Shown: positions 41,836 through 50,418, counted from the first letter of the stretch. The stretch: 64,000 nt of DNA from an uncultured Clostridia bacterium (GCA_945877365.1 CAMCRV010000004.1:31408-95407), one strand, 5' to 3'. Notes: a model not told the origin generated them from the sequence alone. Translations and numbers: made by a program.

Positions 41836-43770
41836 CTATGCAGGATAATTCTGGATGGCAAAGGACAGCAGCCGAGCCATGGCGGGAAGGTTCTGCCACG
41901 CAAGGACGGCAAGGCAAAGGGCGTACAGCACAGGGCGCAGTCGGGGAAGCCCGGCGGTGAGGGCTTGAGCCAGCCGGAACAGCAGCAGAAGAACCGCCCA
42001 GCCAAAGTAGAGACTGTAGAGAATCAGGCCGTTTTCCATCGTGCCCCAGCCCATACCGACAAGCACGACAAAGGAGAATGCCAGCCAGAAGGCGGCCATT
42101 TGGGCGGCGCGGTCTTTCCGGCTGAACCAGAAGCCCAGCAGACACAGCACGGCGACACAGATGCCCAGAGGGGCGAAGGCGGCGGGGGACACCAGCTGCC
42201 AGCTGAGAAAGCCGGAGGAATTTACAACAGCCTCGCTCTGGGGAGCCAGAATACAGCTGCCCAGAAATACGGAAAACTGCCGCAGCTTGTCCAATGCGTT
42301 GAGTCCTGCGCCGGAGAACTCCCCCAGCACGATCAGGGAGGTGGCGACCCCCAAAATGATGTCCAGACGGCAGAAGGCCAGCAGTGCCAGAATAAATTCC
42401 AGGCCCCGGTTCAGCATATCGCCGTACCAGTCCCGGAAGTCCCTGAGGGGATTGCGGAGGCTCATCACCGGCAGCAGAATCAGGCTGGTGAGCAGGGTGC
42501 CCCCGGCTCCCATCAGGGTCAGCCGGTCCCGGCGATCCCGGCAGCAGAACTGGAACGCAAAGCAGAGCAGATAGAACACGGCCATGATATACTGCTCCAT
42601 CATCACGGAGAAAAGAAGCAGGGGCCAGGTGCAGCAGGCCAGTGCCACGAAGGCCAGCCGCCAACGGGGGGATAGTCCCAGCATCCGTCCCAGCAGATGG
42701 GCGCAGAGCACCAGCAGCGCCACCTGGGGCAGATTCATCAGCAGGGCATGGAGGGGAGCCGAAGCCCCCAGCAGCTTGCTCAGCAGGAAGGACAGCCCCA
42801 GAAAGGGGGCGGCAAACACCGCATACAGGGGCTGGCGCAGGTCGTTTTGGAAATGCAGCAGCAGAAGGTAGGCGTTTCCCTTTACCAGTATGGTGGAGTC
42901 GCTGGTATAGATCACATCATAGGGAGCCTCGGAGCAGTGGAAGGCATTGGAGGAGAAGAAGACTGCGGCGGAGAAAACCGCCAGCGCCAGAAACAGGGCG
43001 GCATAGCCCATCCGCTCCCACCGGGGCAGGTCGGACAGGTCAAGAAGCCCGGAAAGTGCCCGGAAAAACAGCAGCAGGCAGAAGAAGGTAAAGGGGAAGC
43101 TCAGCACCGCAGCCACAAGGCCGGGAAGGCCGGAGTTCAGGGCATACCCTGCCCAGCAGATTCCGGCGGCGGTCAGGCCGCAGAAGACGGATAATTTGGG
43201 GTACTTTTTCGGCAGGGTCAGCAGAGGCTCCAGCCGGGTGGATGCCATGGCGCACAGCACTACGGCGATGGGGATGCCCAGAAAATACAACAGATTCTGA
43301 TCGTGCTCCAGAAAGAACAGCGCGGCGGCGGACAGGGGGAGAAAGGCATTGGCCTTTCCGGCGCCGGGGACGGGGATGCCCAGCATGGCGTCCAGCAGCA
43401 GATCCATCCGCCGGGCGAGGCGATAGAAGGCAGGAAAGCCCACAAGGCTGCCCAAAACACCCAGCACCCCCACCAGCAAACTCTGGTTCAGACCGAACCG
43501 GCTCAGCACCCCAGCCAGAAGGGGAGAGCTGCGCCAGGTGGTGAAGAACAGGACGAAGCCTGCCCAGCAGAACACCACCGCCAGCCCGGCGGCAGCAGGG
43601 CGGAAGGGGCGGCTTTCGGAGGGCTTTTCCACAAGGGCGGAAAGCAGTACCGCGCAGAAAATAGCGCATAGTAGCAGCAGCACCTTGGTGGAGGGGGACA
43701 GGAACAGGCACAGAGCCGCCAGCGTGGAGGCCAGCAGCAAAAGGGTATCCCGGAAGCGTTTTTGAGCCAT
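41836..43770 (-). CDS. Large polytopic membrane protein, possible GT-C glycosyltransferase
   Basis: This 644-residue protein has about 14-16 membrane segments. A long external loop after the middle (HCSEAPYDVIYTSDSTILVK) has acidic residues, and HFQNDLRQPLYAVFAAPFLG then re-enters the membrane. This layout is like GT-C transferases that use lipid-linked sugars, but no signature is conclusive. GGAG precedes the ATG at 43770; the longer frame upstream runs into repeat DNA. It lies just upstream of the UbiA-like gene on the same strand, so it could use the donor made there. Confidence 0.6.
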   Translation of the reverse strand: MAQKRFRDTLLLLASTLAALCLFLSPSTKVLLLLCAIFCAVLLSALVEKPSESRPFRPAAAGLAVVFCWAGFVLFFTTWRSSPLLAGVLSRFGLNQSLLVGVLGVLGSLVGFPAFYRLARRMDLLLDAMLGIPVPGAGKANAFLPLSAAALFFLEHDQNLLYFLGIPIAVVLCAMASTRLEPLLTLPKKYPKLSVFCGLTAAGICWAGYALNSGLPGLVAAVLSFPFTFFCLLLFFRALSGLLDLSDLPRWERMGYAALFLALAVFSAAVFFSSNAFHCSEAPYDVIYTSDSTILVKGNAYLLLLHFQNDLRQPLYAVFAAPFLGLSFLLSKLLGASAPLHALLMNLPQVALLVLCAHLLGRMLGLSPRWRLAFVALACCTWPLLLFSVMMEQYIMAVFYLLCFAFQFCCRDRRDRLTLMGAGGTLLTSLILLPVMSLRNPLRDFRDWYGDMLNRGLEFILALLAFCRLDIILGVATSLIVLGEFSGAGLNALDKLRQFSVFLGSCILAPQSEAVVNSSGFLSWQLVSPAAFAPLGICVAVLCLLGFWFSRKDRAAQMAAFWLAFSFVVLVGMGWGTMENGLILYSLYFGWAVLLLLFRLAQALTAGLPRLRPVLYALCLAVLAWQNLPAMARLLSFAIQNYPA

Positions 43771-43902
43771 GGCAGTTTTTTCTCCTTCAGACGGCAGAAA
43801 GACAAATTGGAATTTGGCGGCGAGTCGCCGCTGACAATTCGTTACGGACTGCGGGTAGACAATCCACATCCTTTGGGCCCCTCGACCGGAACTGCGTAGG
43901 TT

Positions 43903-44010
43903 ATATAGAATAGACCACCACCGCAAAAACGAACCGGGCGTGCCCTAAGGATAGAAAGATTACCACCTGGGCGAAGGCTCGCATTGCCCGTGGGGGCATC
44001 CCCACAAATT
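43903..44010. repeat. Intergenic repeat family E, copy 2
   Basis: Nearly identical to 26698-26812 over about 108 bases. It ends GGGGGCATCCCCACAAATT, the same terminus as family A. Confidence 0.8.
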
Positions 44011-44097
44011 CCAATTTCTCTATCTTCTGCATTCTACCGATAAGTTTTTTCATTATAGCATACTTTCTCGGGAAATGCTACCGATAATTCCTGACTG

Positions 44098-44130
44098 AAA
44101 AAGCCGCCGTTCAAAAGACGGCGGCTTTTT
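44098..44130. terminator. Bidirectional terminator
   Basis: A perfect 13-bp stem AAAAAGCCGCCGT/ACGGCGGCTTTTT with a 7-base loop. Confidence 0.88.
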
Positions 44131-44163
44131 GGCTTTGGCTGAGCTTCAGCCCCTGTCGGCGGC

Positions 44164-45753
44164 TCAGGTATTGCCGTCGGGAGTGGGGGCGGGGTCGGGA
44201 GAGGGAGCAGGGGCTTCCGGGCTGCCGGCTGCGGCGGCAGCTTCTTCGGCGGCTGCCGCGGCGGCCTCCTCGGCGCGCTTCTGGGCGTTGAGGCGCTGAT
44301 CCACCTCGTCCAGATGGAACACCTCCCGAACCTTCAGATAGTAGGGGCTGAAGGTCTCGCCGATGTCCTCATACCGCCAGCCCAGGCTGTAGGGATTCTG
44401 ACCGGTGAAGCGGCTCCAGCAGTCGGGGTGGCTTTCCTCATAGGCCTTGACCTCCTCGCTGGGCACATTGGGGCTGAGGTACAGGAAGCGTTCCAGCTTC
44501 AGGTTTTCAATGGGGGCGAGGCTGCTGACCTTGGAGAAGCTGATGTTGAGAAACCGCAGGCTGTCGCATTGGGCAAGGGCATCGATATCCGTCAGGGAGT
44601 AGCAGTAGGCCAGCTCCAGCCATTCCAGCTTCTTGCAGTTTTCAAAGCCATTCAGGGTTTTCACCGGGGCACCGGAACCGATAAAGATTTCCAGATCCGG
44701 CATATAGGCCACGAAGCTCAGGTCGGTGAGCTGGTCGTTGTGACCCATGTCGATGTACTTGACCTTGGTGAAATATTTCAGCAGGGGCACATGGGAATCG
44801 TAGACATTGTACACGGCGCGGATCATCTCCGTGTCGGTCATGTAGCTGTAGTTGCCGAAGGTAATGCGCCAGATGATGTCGGTGCCGGGGTAGTCGTCCC
44901 GGATGGAAGCCAGGGTGTCGTTGGTAAGGCCGCAGTTTTCCAGCGTCAGGCTGGTGCAGTTGGGCATAATATCCAGAGCCGCCCGGATCTGTGCTTCTGC
45001 GGCATCGCCCATGGCGACATCCTTATACACGGCGGATTCCGTGGCGGTGGACAGGGTCTGACCGAACAGGTCAAAGGAATAGTCGATGGCAATTTCCGGG
45101 GCGGCGTCCATCACCTGCTTGACACCCACGGGGGTGATTGCGCCGGAGAGGGTCAGCTTCTTCAATTCGGGCAGCAGCACCAGCTTTTCCAGCAGCTCCG
45201 GTACATCCTCGTCGGACAGGGTGAGGTTCAGCTCGGCGGTGTCCGGGGCATAGGCGCCACCCAGCAGGGCGATGTCATAGCTTAAAGTGATCCGGGGATA
45301 GCGCAGCTTCAGGCTTTCCAGCTGCTGCAGGGTCATGGAGGTGTCCTTCAGCTCCAGAGCGGTGAGGTTGGGAAGGTACCGCAGGTTTTGCTCCAGCGCC
45401 TGGGCGGTGTAGCTGCCGGGAGCCAGAGAAGCGGAGGCTTCCGTGTTTTTCACGGCGGTGCCCCCCAGATCCACGGTGTAGATCACCTGTACCTCCGGGT
45501 GGGTGGAGACATAAAAGAGGATGCTGTCATAGCAGGTGCTGCCGGTGACATCCAGATACTTCAGATTTTTGCAGTCTTCCAGCAGGGCAAACTCCTCTTT
45601 GGTCAGGGGTGCGGTGAGGGATTCCAGCTGTTTGCGCTGGGAGCGTTTTTCGGGCATGGCGGTGGCAGAGGTTTCTCCCCCACCGGAGCAGCCGGCCAGA
45701 CCCAGCATCAGTACAGCCAGCACAAGGCAGACAAATTGTTTCACAGATTTCAT
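44164..45753 (-). CDS. Leucine-rich-repeat lipoprotein
   Basis: This 529-residue surface lipoprotein has a signal with lipobox LGLAGC. It then has irregular leucine-rich repeats (for example LKYLDVTGS, LTALELKDTS, LTSLTLENCGLTN, LEWLELAYCYSLTDI, LRFLNISFSKVSS). The C terminus turns into an Ala/Glu helix (EEAAAAAAEEAAAAAGS) and a Pro-rich tail. GGAGGAAA precedes the ATG at 45753. A promoter TTGCAT-N17-TATAAT (45826-45854, minus) lies upstream. LRR lipoproteins often bind proteins or glycans at the surface; no specific ligand can be named. Confidence 0.85.
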   Translation of the reverse strand: MKSVKQFVCLVLAVLMLGLAGCSGGGETSATAMPEKRSQRKQLESLTAPLTKEEFALLEDCKNLKYLDVTGSTCYDSILFYVSTHPEVQVIYTVDLGGTAVKNTEASASLAPGSYTAQALEQNLRYLPNLTALELKDTSMTLQQLESLKLRYPRITLSYDIALLGGAYAPDTAELNLTLSDEDVPELLEKLVLLPELKKLTLSGAITPVGVKQVMDAAPEIAIDYSFDLFGQTLSTATESAVYKDVAMGDAAEAQIRAALDIMPNCTSLTLENCGLTNDTLASIRDDYPGTDIIWRITFGNYSYMTDTEMIRAVYNVYDSHVPLLKYFTKVKYIDMGHNDQLTDLSFVAYMPDLEIFIGSGAPVKTLNGFENCKKLEWLELAYCYSLTDIDALAQCDSLRFLNISFSKVSSLAPIENLKLERFLYLSPNVPSEEVKAYEESHPDCWSRFTGQNPYSLGWRYEDIGETFSPYYLKVREVFHLDEVDQRLNAQKRAEEAAAAAAEEAAAAAGSPEAPAPSPDPAPTPDGNT

Positions 45754-45825
45754 GGGATTTCCTCCGGTTATTATACTGTTTCTCAATAAAATTATTAAAT
45801 TGAATATCCGTATCAATCTTCCGAC

Positions 45826-45854
45826 ATTATACCAGAGAGGATTCTGAAATGCAA
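45826..45854 (-). promoter_or_regulatory. Promoter of the LRR lipoprotein gene
   Basis: On the minus strand TTGCAT, 17 bases, TATAAT. Confidence 0.65.
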
Positions 45855-45893
45855 CAAAAAGCCCCGGCTGTTACAGAAAGTTCACACCGGCAT

Positions 45894-45929
45894 AAAAAAG
45901 CGGGAAGGCTGGGCGATCCAGCCTTCCCG
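45894..45929 (-). terminator. Terminator of the SASP gene
   Basis: A perfect 12-bp stem CGGGAAGGCTGG/CCAGCCTTCCCG is preceded by six A, which read as a T tract on the minus strand. Confidence 0.85.
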
Positions 45930-45938
45930 TGGTGGAGA

Positions 45939-46139
45939 CTACTGCATATTCTGCTCGTAGGACTCGATCATTTTCTTCACCATCTGGCCGCCGACGGAGC
46001 CGGCTTCCCGGGAGGTGAGGTGGCCGTTGTAGCCATTGGTCAGGTTGACACCGACCTCGCTTGCTGCCTGCATCTTGAACTTGTCCATAGCCTCCCGTGC
46101 CTGGGGGATGTTGATGGAATTGCTGTTCTTGTTGCTCAT
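45939..46139 (-). CDS. Small acid-soluble spore protein, alpha/beta type
   Basis: This 66-residue protein coats DNA in spores and protects it from UV and heat. Both family signatures are present: EAMDKFKMQAASEVGV, including the germination-protease site region, and YNGHLTSREAGSVGGQMVKK. GGAGAGAGAGT precedes the ATG. Its presence shows that the organism belongs to a sporulating lineage. Expression should depend on a forespore sigma factor, but I could not place that promoter with confidence. Confidence 0.95.
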   Translation of the reverse strand: MSNKNSNSINIPQAREAMDKFKMQAASEVGVNLTNGYNGHLTSREAGSVGGQMVKKMIESYEQNMQ

Positions 46140-46300
46140 GACTCTCTCTCCTTTTTCATTTTCGGGAAAGTTTTGCTTTCCGCAGTCCTAGTTTGAGCCG
46201 CGGAAAATTTTCTATGTGTGGAAAAAGGGGAAAGGAAGGAAAATAATGTAGAATTCTATGTCTTTTGGAACATTCGAGGGGATTTCCGGCTGCTTTTGCT

Positions 46301-47215
46301 TCAGAGTCTGGCTTCCGGCTCGGAGAGCATCCGGTCGTGCAGCGTCTGCAGGAACAGGCGTTCCCGACTGTTCAGTTTATAGCCCTCCCGGTGGACGCAG
46401 TTCAGGGTCACCGTGTATTGAACATGGGTGATGGGCACATATTGCAGCTCCGGGTGGAACTGGAACCGCCAGCAGCTCATGATGGCGTAGTAATGTCCGG
46501 AGGACATGGCACCAAAGTATTGTCCCCGGTTGGTGGCGGCTATGGAGTTGGCAGGGGGCGCGCTCATCCGGAAAATCCCCAGAAACTGCATCAGATCATC
46601 CCGGGGAATCATGTAGTACACCATGGGGTGCTGCATGAGATCCTCCAGTGTGATCTCCCGGCAGCCGCTGAAGGGATGGTCATGGGGAAAGGCCACATAG
46701 TAGGGCGCCTCCGGCACGATGGGGAAGCTGTGCAGCTTCAGCTGGGCAAGCTGCCGGTTGGTTTTTTCCCGGGAGATGCTGTCTATCAGCACCAGAGCCA
46801 TGCGGTACTTTCCGGAACCGACGGAGGTAAACAGCTGGAGGGGGGAGGTGTACTCCGTCAGGGTGTCCGGCAGGGTGAGGGGATGGGTGTGCGTGAAATC
46901 CAGAAAAATGTTCATCACATAGGACAGGGGCAGGGAGGCAAGGCTCAGGGGCGGTTCCTCCACCCGATCCGCCAGTTGCTGGATTTCCTCCAGCTTTCCC
47001 ACAATCTCCCGGCACAGCCGGAGAAAAATCTGCCCCTTTGGAGTGGGGACAATGCCGCTGCTGCTGCGGCTGAATACGGAAAAGCCCAGCTCCGATTCCA
47101 GAGACTTCAGGCACCCACTGAGGTAGGGCTGGGAAAGATACAGAGCCGAGGCTGCCTTATTGATGGATTGCAGCTCGGCGATTTTCAGACAGTATTCAAA
47201 GTATTTTGTATTCAT
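46301..47215 (-). CDS. LysR-family transcriptional regulator
   Basis: This 304-residue regulator has the winged helix-turn-helix at 1-60 (MNTKYFEYCLKIAELQSINK, then AASALYLSQPYLSGCLKSLE). A co-inducer-binding domain follows from about residue 90. It is divergent from the amidohydrolase-MFS operon and probably controls it. A perfect inverted repeat TTATAACCC-N6-GGGTTATAA sits 22 bases upstream of its start codon. The ribosome-binding site is weak, as is common for low-level regulators. Confidence 0.93.
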   Translation of the reverse strand: MNTKYFEYCLKIAELQSINKAASALYLSQPYLSGCLKSLESELGFSVFSRSSSGIVPTPKGQIFLRLCREIVGKLEEIQQLADRVEEPPLSLASLPLSYVMNIFLDFTHTHPLTLPDTLTEYTSPLQLFTSVGSGKYRMALVLIDSISREKTNRQLAQLKLHSFPIVPEAPYYVAFPHDHPFSGCREITLEDLMQHPMVYYMIPRDDLMQFLGIFRMSAPPANSIAATNRGQYFGAMSSGHYYAIMSCWRFQFHPELQYVPITHVQYTVTLNCVHREGYKLNSRERLFLQTLHDRMLSEPEARL

Positions 47216-47237
47216 ATGGCAGTATCCCACGGGTGGC

Positions 47238-47261
47238 TTATAACCCGGATTGGGGTTATAA
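47238..47261. promoter_or_regulatory. LysR operator: 9-bp perfect inverted repeat
   Basis: TTATAACCC (47238-47246), 6 bases, GGGTTATAA (47253-47261). It contains the ATAAC/GTTAT half-sites and T-N11-A spacing typical of LysR boxes. Confidence 0.72.
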
Positions 47262-47315
47262 CAAAAACAGTATAGCTTTCATAAAACTCTGGGAATAACC
47301 GTTTTCTGCCGGATA

Positions 47316-47324
47316 TGCTATTAT
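47316..47324 (+). promoter_or_regulatory. Likely extended -10 promoter of the amidohydrolase operon
   Basis: TGCTATTAT gives an extended -10 about 85 bases before the first small reading frame. No good -35 is seen, fitting an activator-dependent promoter. Confidence 0.45.
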
Positions 47325-47409
47325 TAAAACATCACAAAACCCAGTTGCATTATATCGGATATTCTATCAGTTTGCAACAGTTTTCTGCCAAAAAGGAGAG
47401 AAACCCCTC

Positions 47410-47481
47410 ATGCAGATGCGCAGCGGAGGAGCCGCCGCGGGTCTGTGGTCAGTGTGGAAATTTTCGGGCTTTGCCCGGTGA
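47410..47481 (+). CDS. Possible 23-residue leader peptide
   Basis: A short frame (ATG 47410, TGA 47479-47481) has an excellent ribosome-binding site, AAAGGAGAG, 9 bases upstream. The peptide has two Trp codons and two Phe codons (GLWSVWKFSGF). The last codons overlap a small CGGGC/GCCCG hairpin (47465-47478). It stops 21 bases before the amidohydrolase start. It may be a regulatory leader or only a coupling device; conservation would decide. Confidence 0.4.
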   Translation: MQMRSGGAAAGLWSVWKFSGFAR

Positions 47482-47502
47482 AACATGAAAGGAGACAACT
47501 GT

Positions 47503-48678
47503 ATGGATTACTTGAAACGAGCCGAGGAATTGTTTGATACCACGGTGGGCTACCGCCGCTATCTGCATCAGATTCCCGAAATCGGTCAGGATCTGCCCAA
47601 GACCACAGCCTACCTTATGGAGAAGCTGAAGGAAATGGGCTATGATCCCCAGCCCTGCGGAGGCGGCGTGGTGGCCACCGTGGGTAAGCCCGGGGGAAAG
47701 TGCGTGCTGCTCCGGGGGGATGTCGACGCCCTGCCCATGCGGGAGGAGAGCGGACTGGACTTCGCCAGCACCGGCTGCAATGCCCATACCTGCGGCCACG
47801 ATATCCACGGCTCCATGCTGCTGACTGCCGCCCGGATGCTGAAGGAGAATGAGGAAAATCTGGAGGGCCTGGTGAAGCTGATGTTCCAGCCCGGTGAGGA
47901 GACCTTCACCGGCGCCAAGGCCATGATTGCCGACGGCCTGCTGGAGAATCCCCGCCCCGATGTGGCACTGGGCTATCACGCCACCTCCGGCACCATGCCG
48001 CTGGGGCTGTTCGTCTACAACCGGGACGGCACCATGATGAACTCCAGCGACAACTTCAAGATCGTGGTGCAGGGCAAGGGCAGCCACGGCGCCTACCCCG
48101 ACACCGGGATTGACCCCATCAACATTGTCGCCCATATCATTCTGGCTCTGGAGTCCATCATTGCCAGAGAGGTCAAGTCCACCCAGGCCAGCGTGCTGAC
48201 CATCGGCAAGGTGGCAGCCGGCGACGCCGGCAACATCATCCCCGACAAGGCGGAGATGTTCGGCACCCTGCGCTGCGATGACAACGACCAGAGAGAGTTC
48301 ATTCTGGGCCGCATGAAGGAGGTCATCGAGGCCACCGCCGCTACCTACCGGGGCAAGGCCGAGCTGATCATCACCAGCGGCACGCCTCCGCTGGTCAACG
48401 ATCCTCAGGCTGTGGACGATTTTGTGGGCTATATGCGGGAGCTGCCCGTTCCCAACCGCATCGAGGTGCCCAAGATGCATGCTGCCTCCTCCGAGGACTG
48501 GGCCGTGGTGCTGTCTCAGATTCCCGGCGCCTATATGTTCCTGTCCGCCGGCTTCACCGACGGCCGCACCACCTACAACCAGCATCACCCCAAGGTGGTG
48601 TTCAACGAGGAGGTTATGAAGGTGGGTCCGGCCTATCTGGCACACTGCGCCACCAGATGGCTGCAGGAGCATAAGTAA
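47503..48678 (+). CDS. M20 family metallo-amidohydrolase/peptidase
   Basis: This 391-residue zinc hydrolase of the M20D group (hippurate hydrolase, N-acyl-amino-acid amidohydrolase) has RGDVDALPMREESG, the block CNAHTCGHDIHGSMLL with metal-binding His and Cys, and MFQPGEETFTGAKAMI with the catalytic glutamates. The dimerisation lid (about 180-290) carries GKGSHGAYPDTGIDPI. AAAGGAG precedes the ATG at 47503. It is cotranscribed with an MFS carrier and divergent from LysR. Uptake and deacylation of an amide substrate is a reasonable inference. Confidence 0.93.
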   Translation: MDYLKRAEELFDTTVGYRRYLHQIPEIGQDLPKTTAYLMEKLKEMGYDPQPCGGGVVATVGKPGGKCVLLRGDVDALPMREESGLDFASTGCNAHTCGHDIHGSMLLTAARMLKENEENLEGLVKLMFQPGEETFTGAKAMIADGLLENPRPDVALGYHATSGTMPLGLFVYNRDGTMMNSSDNFKIVVQGKGSHGAYPDTGIDPINIVAHIILALESIIAREVKSTQASVLTIGKVAAGDAGNIIPDKAEMFGTLRCDDNDQREFILGRMKEVIEATAATYRGKAELIITSGTPPLVNDPQAVDDFVGYMRELPVPNRIEVPKMHAASSEDWAVVLSQIPGAYMFLSAGFTDGRTTYNQHHPKVVFNEEVMKVGPAYLAHCATRWLQEHK

Positions 48679-48718
48679 CAGCCTGCCCCTTTATATATAG
48701 AGAGAAAGGAAGAGATTT

Positions 48719-50119
48719 ATGGCAAACGAAACCTTGAATGTGGCAGTACCCCTGCCGGATAATAAGCGGAAAATGGTGAACTTCGGCTGTATGTGCATGA
48801 TGCTGTTTGTGTCCATGGTGGGCGCAGGCATCGCCGTGGCCATGACGCCCCTGCTGAAGCAGATGGATGCCCTGTCCTACTTCTCCCTGCTGACGATCTT
48901 CGCAACTCTGGGTCTGACCATTATGAACCCCATCGGCGGCAAGCTGGGCGACCTCATCGGCAGACGGAACATTATCGTCTATTCCGGCCTTGTGGCACTG
49001 GTGTGCACCATTGGTCTGGGCTTCATTCGCTCCTTTGTGGTGTTCGCCGCCCTGCGTCTGATTCTGGGCGCCGCACAGGGCGCCTTCACCGCAGCTCCCT
49101 ACATCATCGCCCGTGAGATCAATCCTCCCAAAGAGGTTCCCAAGGTGATGGGTATGCTGGCCAGCTCCGTAGCCGTGGGCGGCTTTGTGGGCGCCATGAT
49201 TGCCGGTGCTTTCCTGGATATGGGCATGATGTCCCTGGCTATCATGTTCCCGGTGATTCCCCTGATTCTGGGCATCGTCCTCATCGGCATGAATATGCCC
49301 AACCGCAAGCGTGACCAGATCCATGTCGATATCCCCGGTGTGCTGTGTCTGGTGGTGCTCCTCAGCGCCTTTACCCTGAGCATGAACTTCGGCACCCGTC
49401 TGGGCTGGACAAGCCCCATCATTCTGGCAGGTCTTGCCCTGACTGTGATTGCGCTGGTGGTTCTGGTGAAGGTGGAGAGCAAGGCCGGCGAGGCTATCAT
49501 TCCGATTTACCTGTTCAAGAACAAGAAGTTCGTCATGATGCTGCTGGTGGGCTTCACCTGTGTGTACTATCAGGTTGCCATGAGCTCCTACTCTGTCCGC
49601 GCCGTGCAGGAAATTCTGGGTCAGCCCTCCACCGTGGCAGGCTCTTTGCAGATGCCCCGTACCATCATCACCATGATTCTTCCCACCATTGCCGGCGCAT
49701 GGGTGGGCAAGAAAACCGGCAGAGGCTGGAAGGCCATGCTGCTGGCCGGCGCTCTGGTGGCCGTGGCCTTTATCCCCCTGGCATTCCTGCAGCCTTCCAC
49801 CCCTGTGATTTTGCTGCTGGTGTGCATCGGCATCACCGGTATCTCCGAGAGCTTCCGCTCCGTGACCATCACCCCCATGGCACAGCAGGAGCTGGAGCGT
49901 AAGGATCTGGGTGTGGGCACCTCCCTCATCACCTTTACCAATACCCTGGCTTCTCTGGTGGCTGCCGCCATCTCCGGCGTGATCTACGATGCCCAGCCCG
50001 ATGCCCTCGCCGGCTATCACGCCGTAGTGACTCAGGTGGTCGTGGTGGCTCTGGTGGGCTGTGTGCTGACGCTGCTGTTCATCCGCCCCAAAAAGCAGGC
50101 GGCTGCTCAGGCTGAATGA
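48719..50119 (+). CDS. MFS transporter, DHA2-like
   Basis: This 466-residue carrier probably has 12-14 membrane segments. Motif A is GGKLGDLIGRRNIIVYSGL and LILGAAQGAFTAAPYIIARE is in segment 5. The overall pattern resembles the DHA2 drug:H+ group. It follows the amidohydrolase by 40 bases with AAAGGAAGAG before the ATG, so it is in the same operon. It could import the amide substrate or export a product. Confidence 0.88.
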   Translation: MANETLNVAVPLPDNKRKMVNFGCMCMMLFVSMVGAGIAVAMTPLLKQMDALSYFSLLTIFATLGLTIMNPIGGKLGDLIGRRNIIVYSGLVALVCTIGLGFIRSFVVFAALRLILGAAQGAFTAAPYIIAREINPPKEVPKVMGMLASSVAVGGFVGAMIAGAFLDMGMMSLAIMFPVIPLILGIVLIGMNMPNRKRDQIHVDIPGVLCLVVLLSAFTLSMNFGTRLGWTSPIILAGLALTVIALVVLVKVESKAGEAIIPIYLFKNKKFVMMLLVGFTCVYYQVAMSSYSVRAVQEILGQPSTVAGSLQMPRTIITMILPTIAGAWVGKKTGRGWKAMLLAGALVAVAFIPLAFLQPSTPVILLLVCIGITGISESFRSVTITPMAQQELERKDLGVGTSLITFTNTLASLVAAAISGVIYDAQPDALAGYHAVVTQVVVVALVGCVLTLLFIRPKKQAAAQAE

Positions 50120-50157
50120 AGAATATCCATAAAATTTCCCTCTTTTCTATGCGAAAA

Positions 50158-50184
50158 GGACCCGGCTTCGTGCCGGGTTCTTTT
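50158..50184 (+). terminator. Terminator of the amidohydrolase-MFS operon
   Basis: GGACCCGGC/GCCGGGTTC stem with TTCGT loop followed by TTTT. Confidence 0.8.
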
Positions 50185-50187
50185 CCT

Positions 50188-50416
50188 AGACTGTCGAAAA
50201 ACCCCTTCGGGCTTTTCTAACAAAAATTTGCAGCCTGCTGCGCGCTAAATTATTGAGCAATTGCCACTGGCAATTGTTAATTTTGATTCGCTGCGCGACG
50301 CACCGCACTTGCAGACTGAGAGATATCTTCGGCCAGGTACACGCCCCGGCCGAAGATGATTCAGACTCTATTTGCCACGAAAGTGGCAAACTCTGCGAGG
50401 CTTTTTTGACAAACTG
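50188..50416 (+). repeat. Structured repeat family F, copy 1
   Basis: This copy shares with 62927-63129 the blocks AGACTGTCGAAAA, TTTGCAGNCTGCTGCGCGC, CTTGCAGNCTGAGAT, the loop GGTACACGCCC, TTTGCC...GGCAAACTCTGCG and AGGCTTTTTTGACANACTG. Its stem ATCTTCGGCC/GGCCGAAGAT (50325-50357) closes the loop, followed by TTTGCCAC-GAAA-GTGGCAAA (50371-50390). The middle carries a CAATTGCC/GGCAATTG hairpin also found nested in repeat A copy 2. Confidence 0.85.
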
Positions 50417-50418
50417 GC

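Larger units (their letters stand above)
43771..44163. other. Gene-free stretch: repeat ends, repeat E, terminator
   Basis: It contains an A-type end (ACAAATTGGAATTTGGCG, near 43801), about 100 bases of unknown sequence, repeat E copy 2 (43903-44010) and the terminator at 44098. No coding frame with a ribosome-binding site is seen. Confidence 0.7.

Noticed and set aside
46140..46260. Forespore sigma-G promoter for the SASP gene
   Set aside because: A CATTATT can be read as a -10, but no matching -35 lies at proper spacing.
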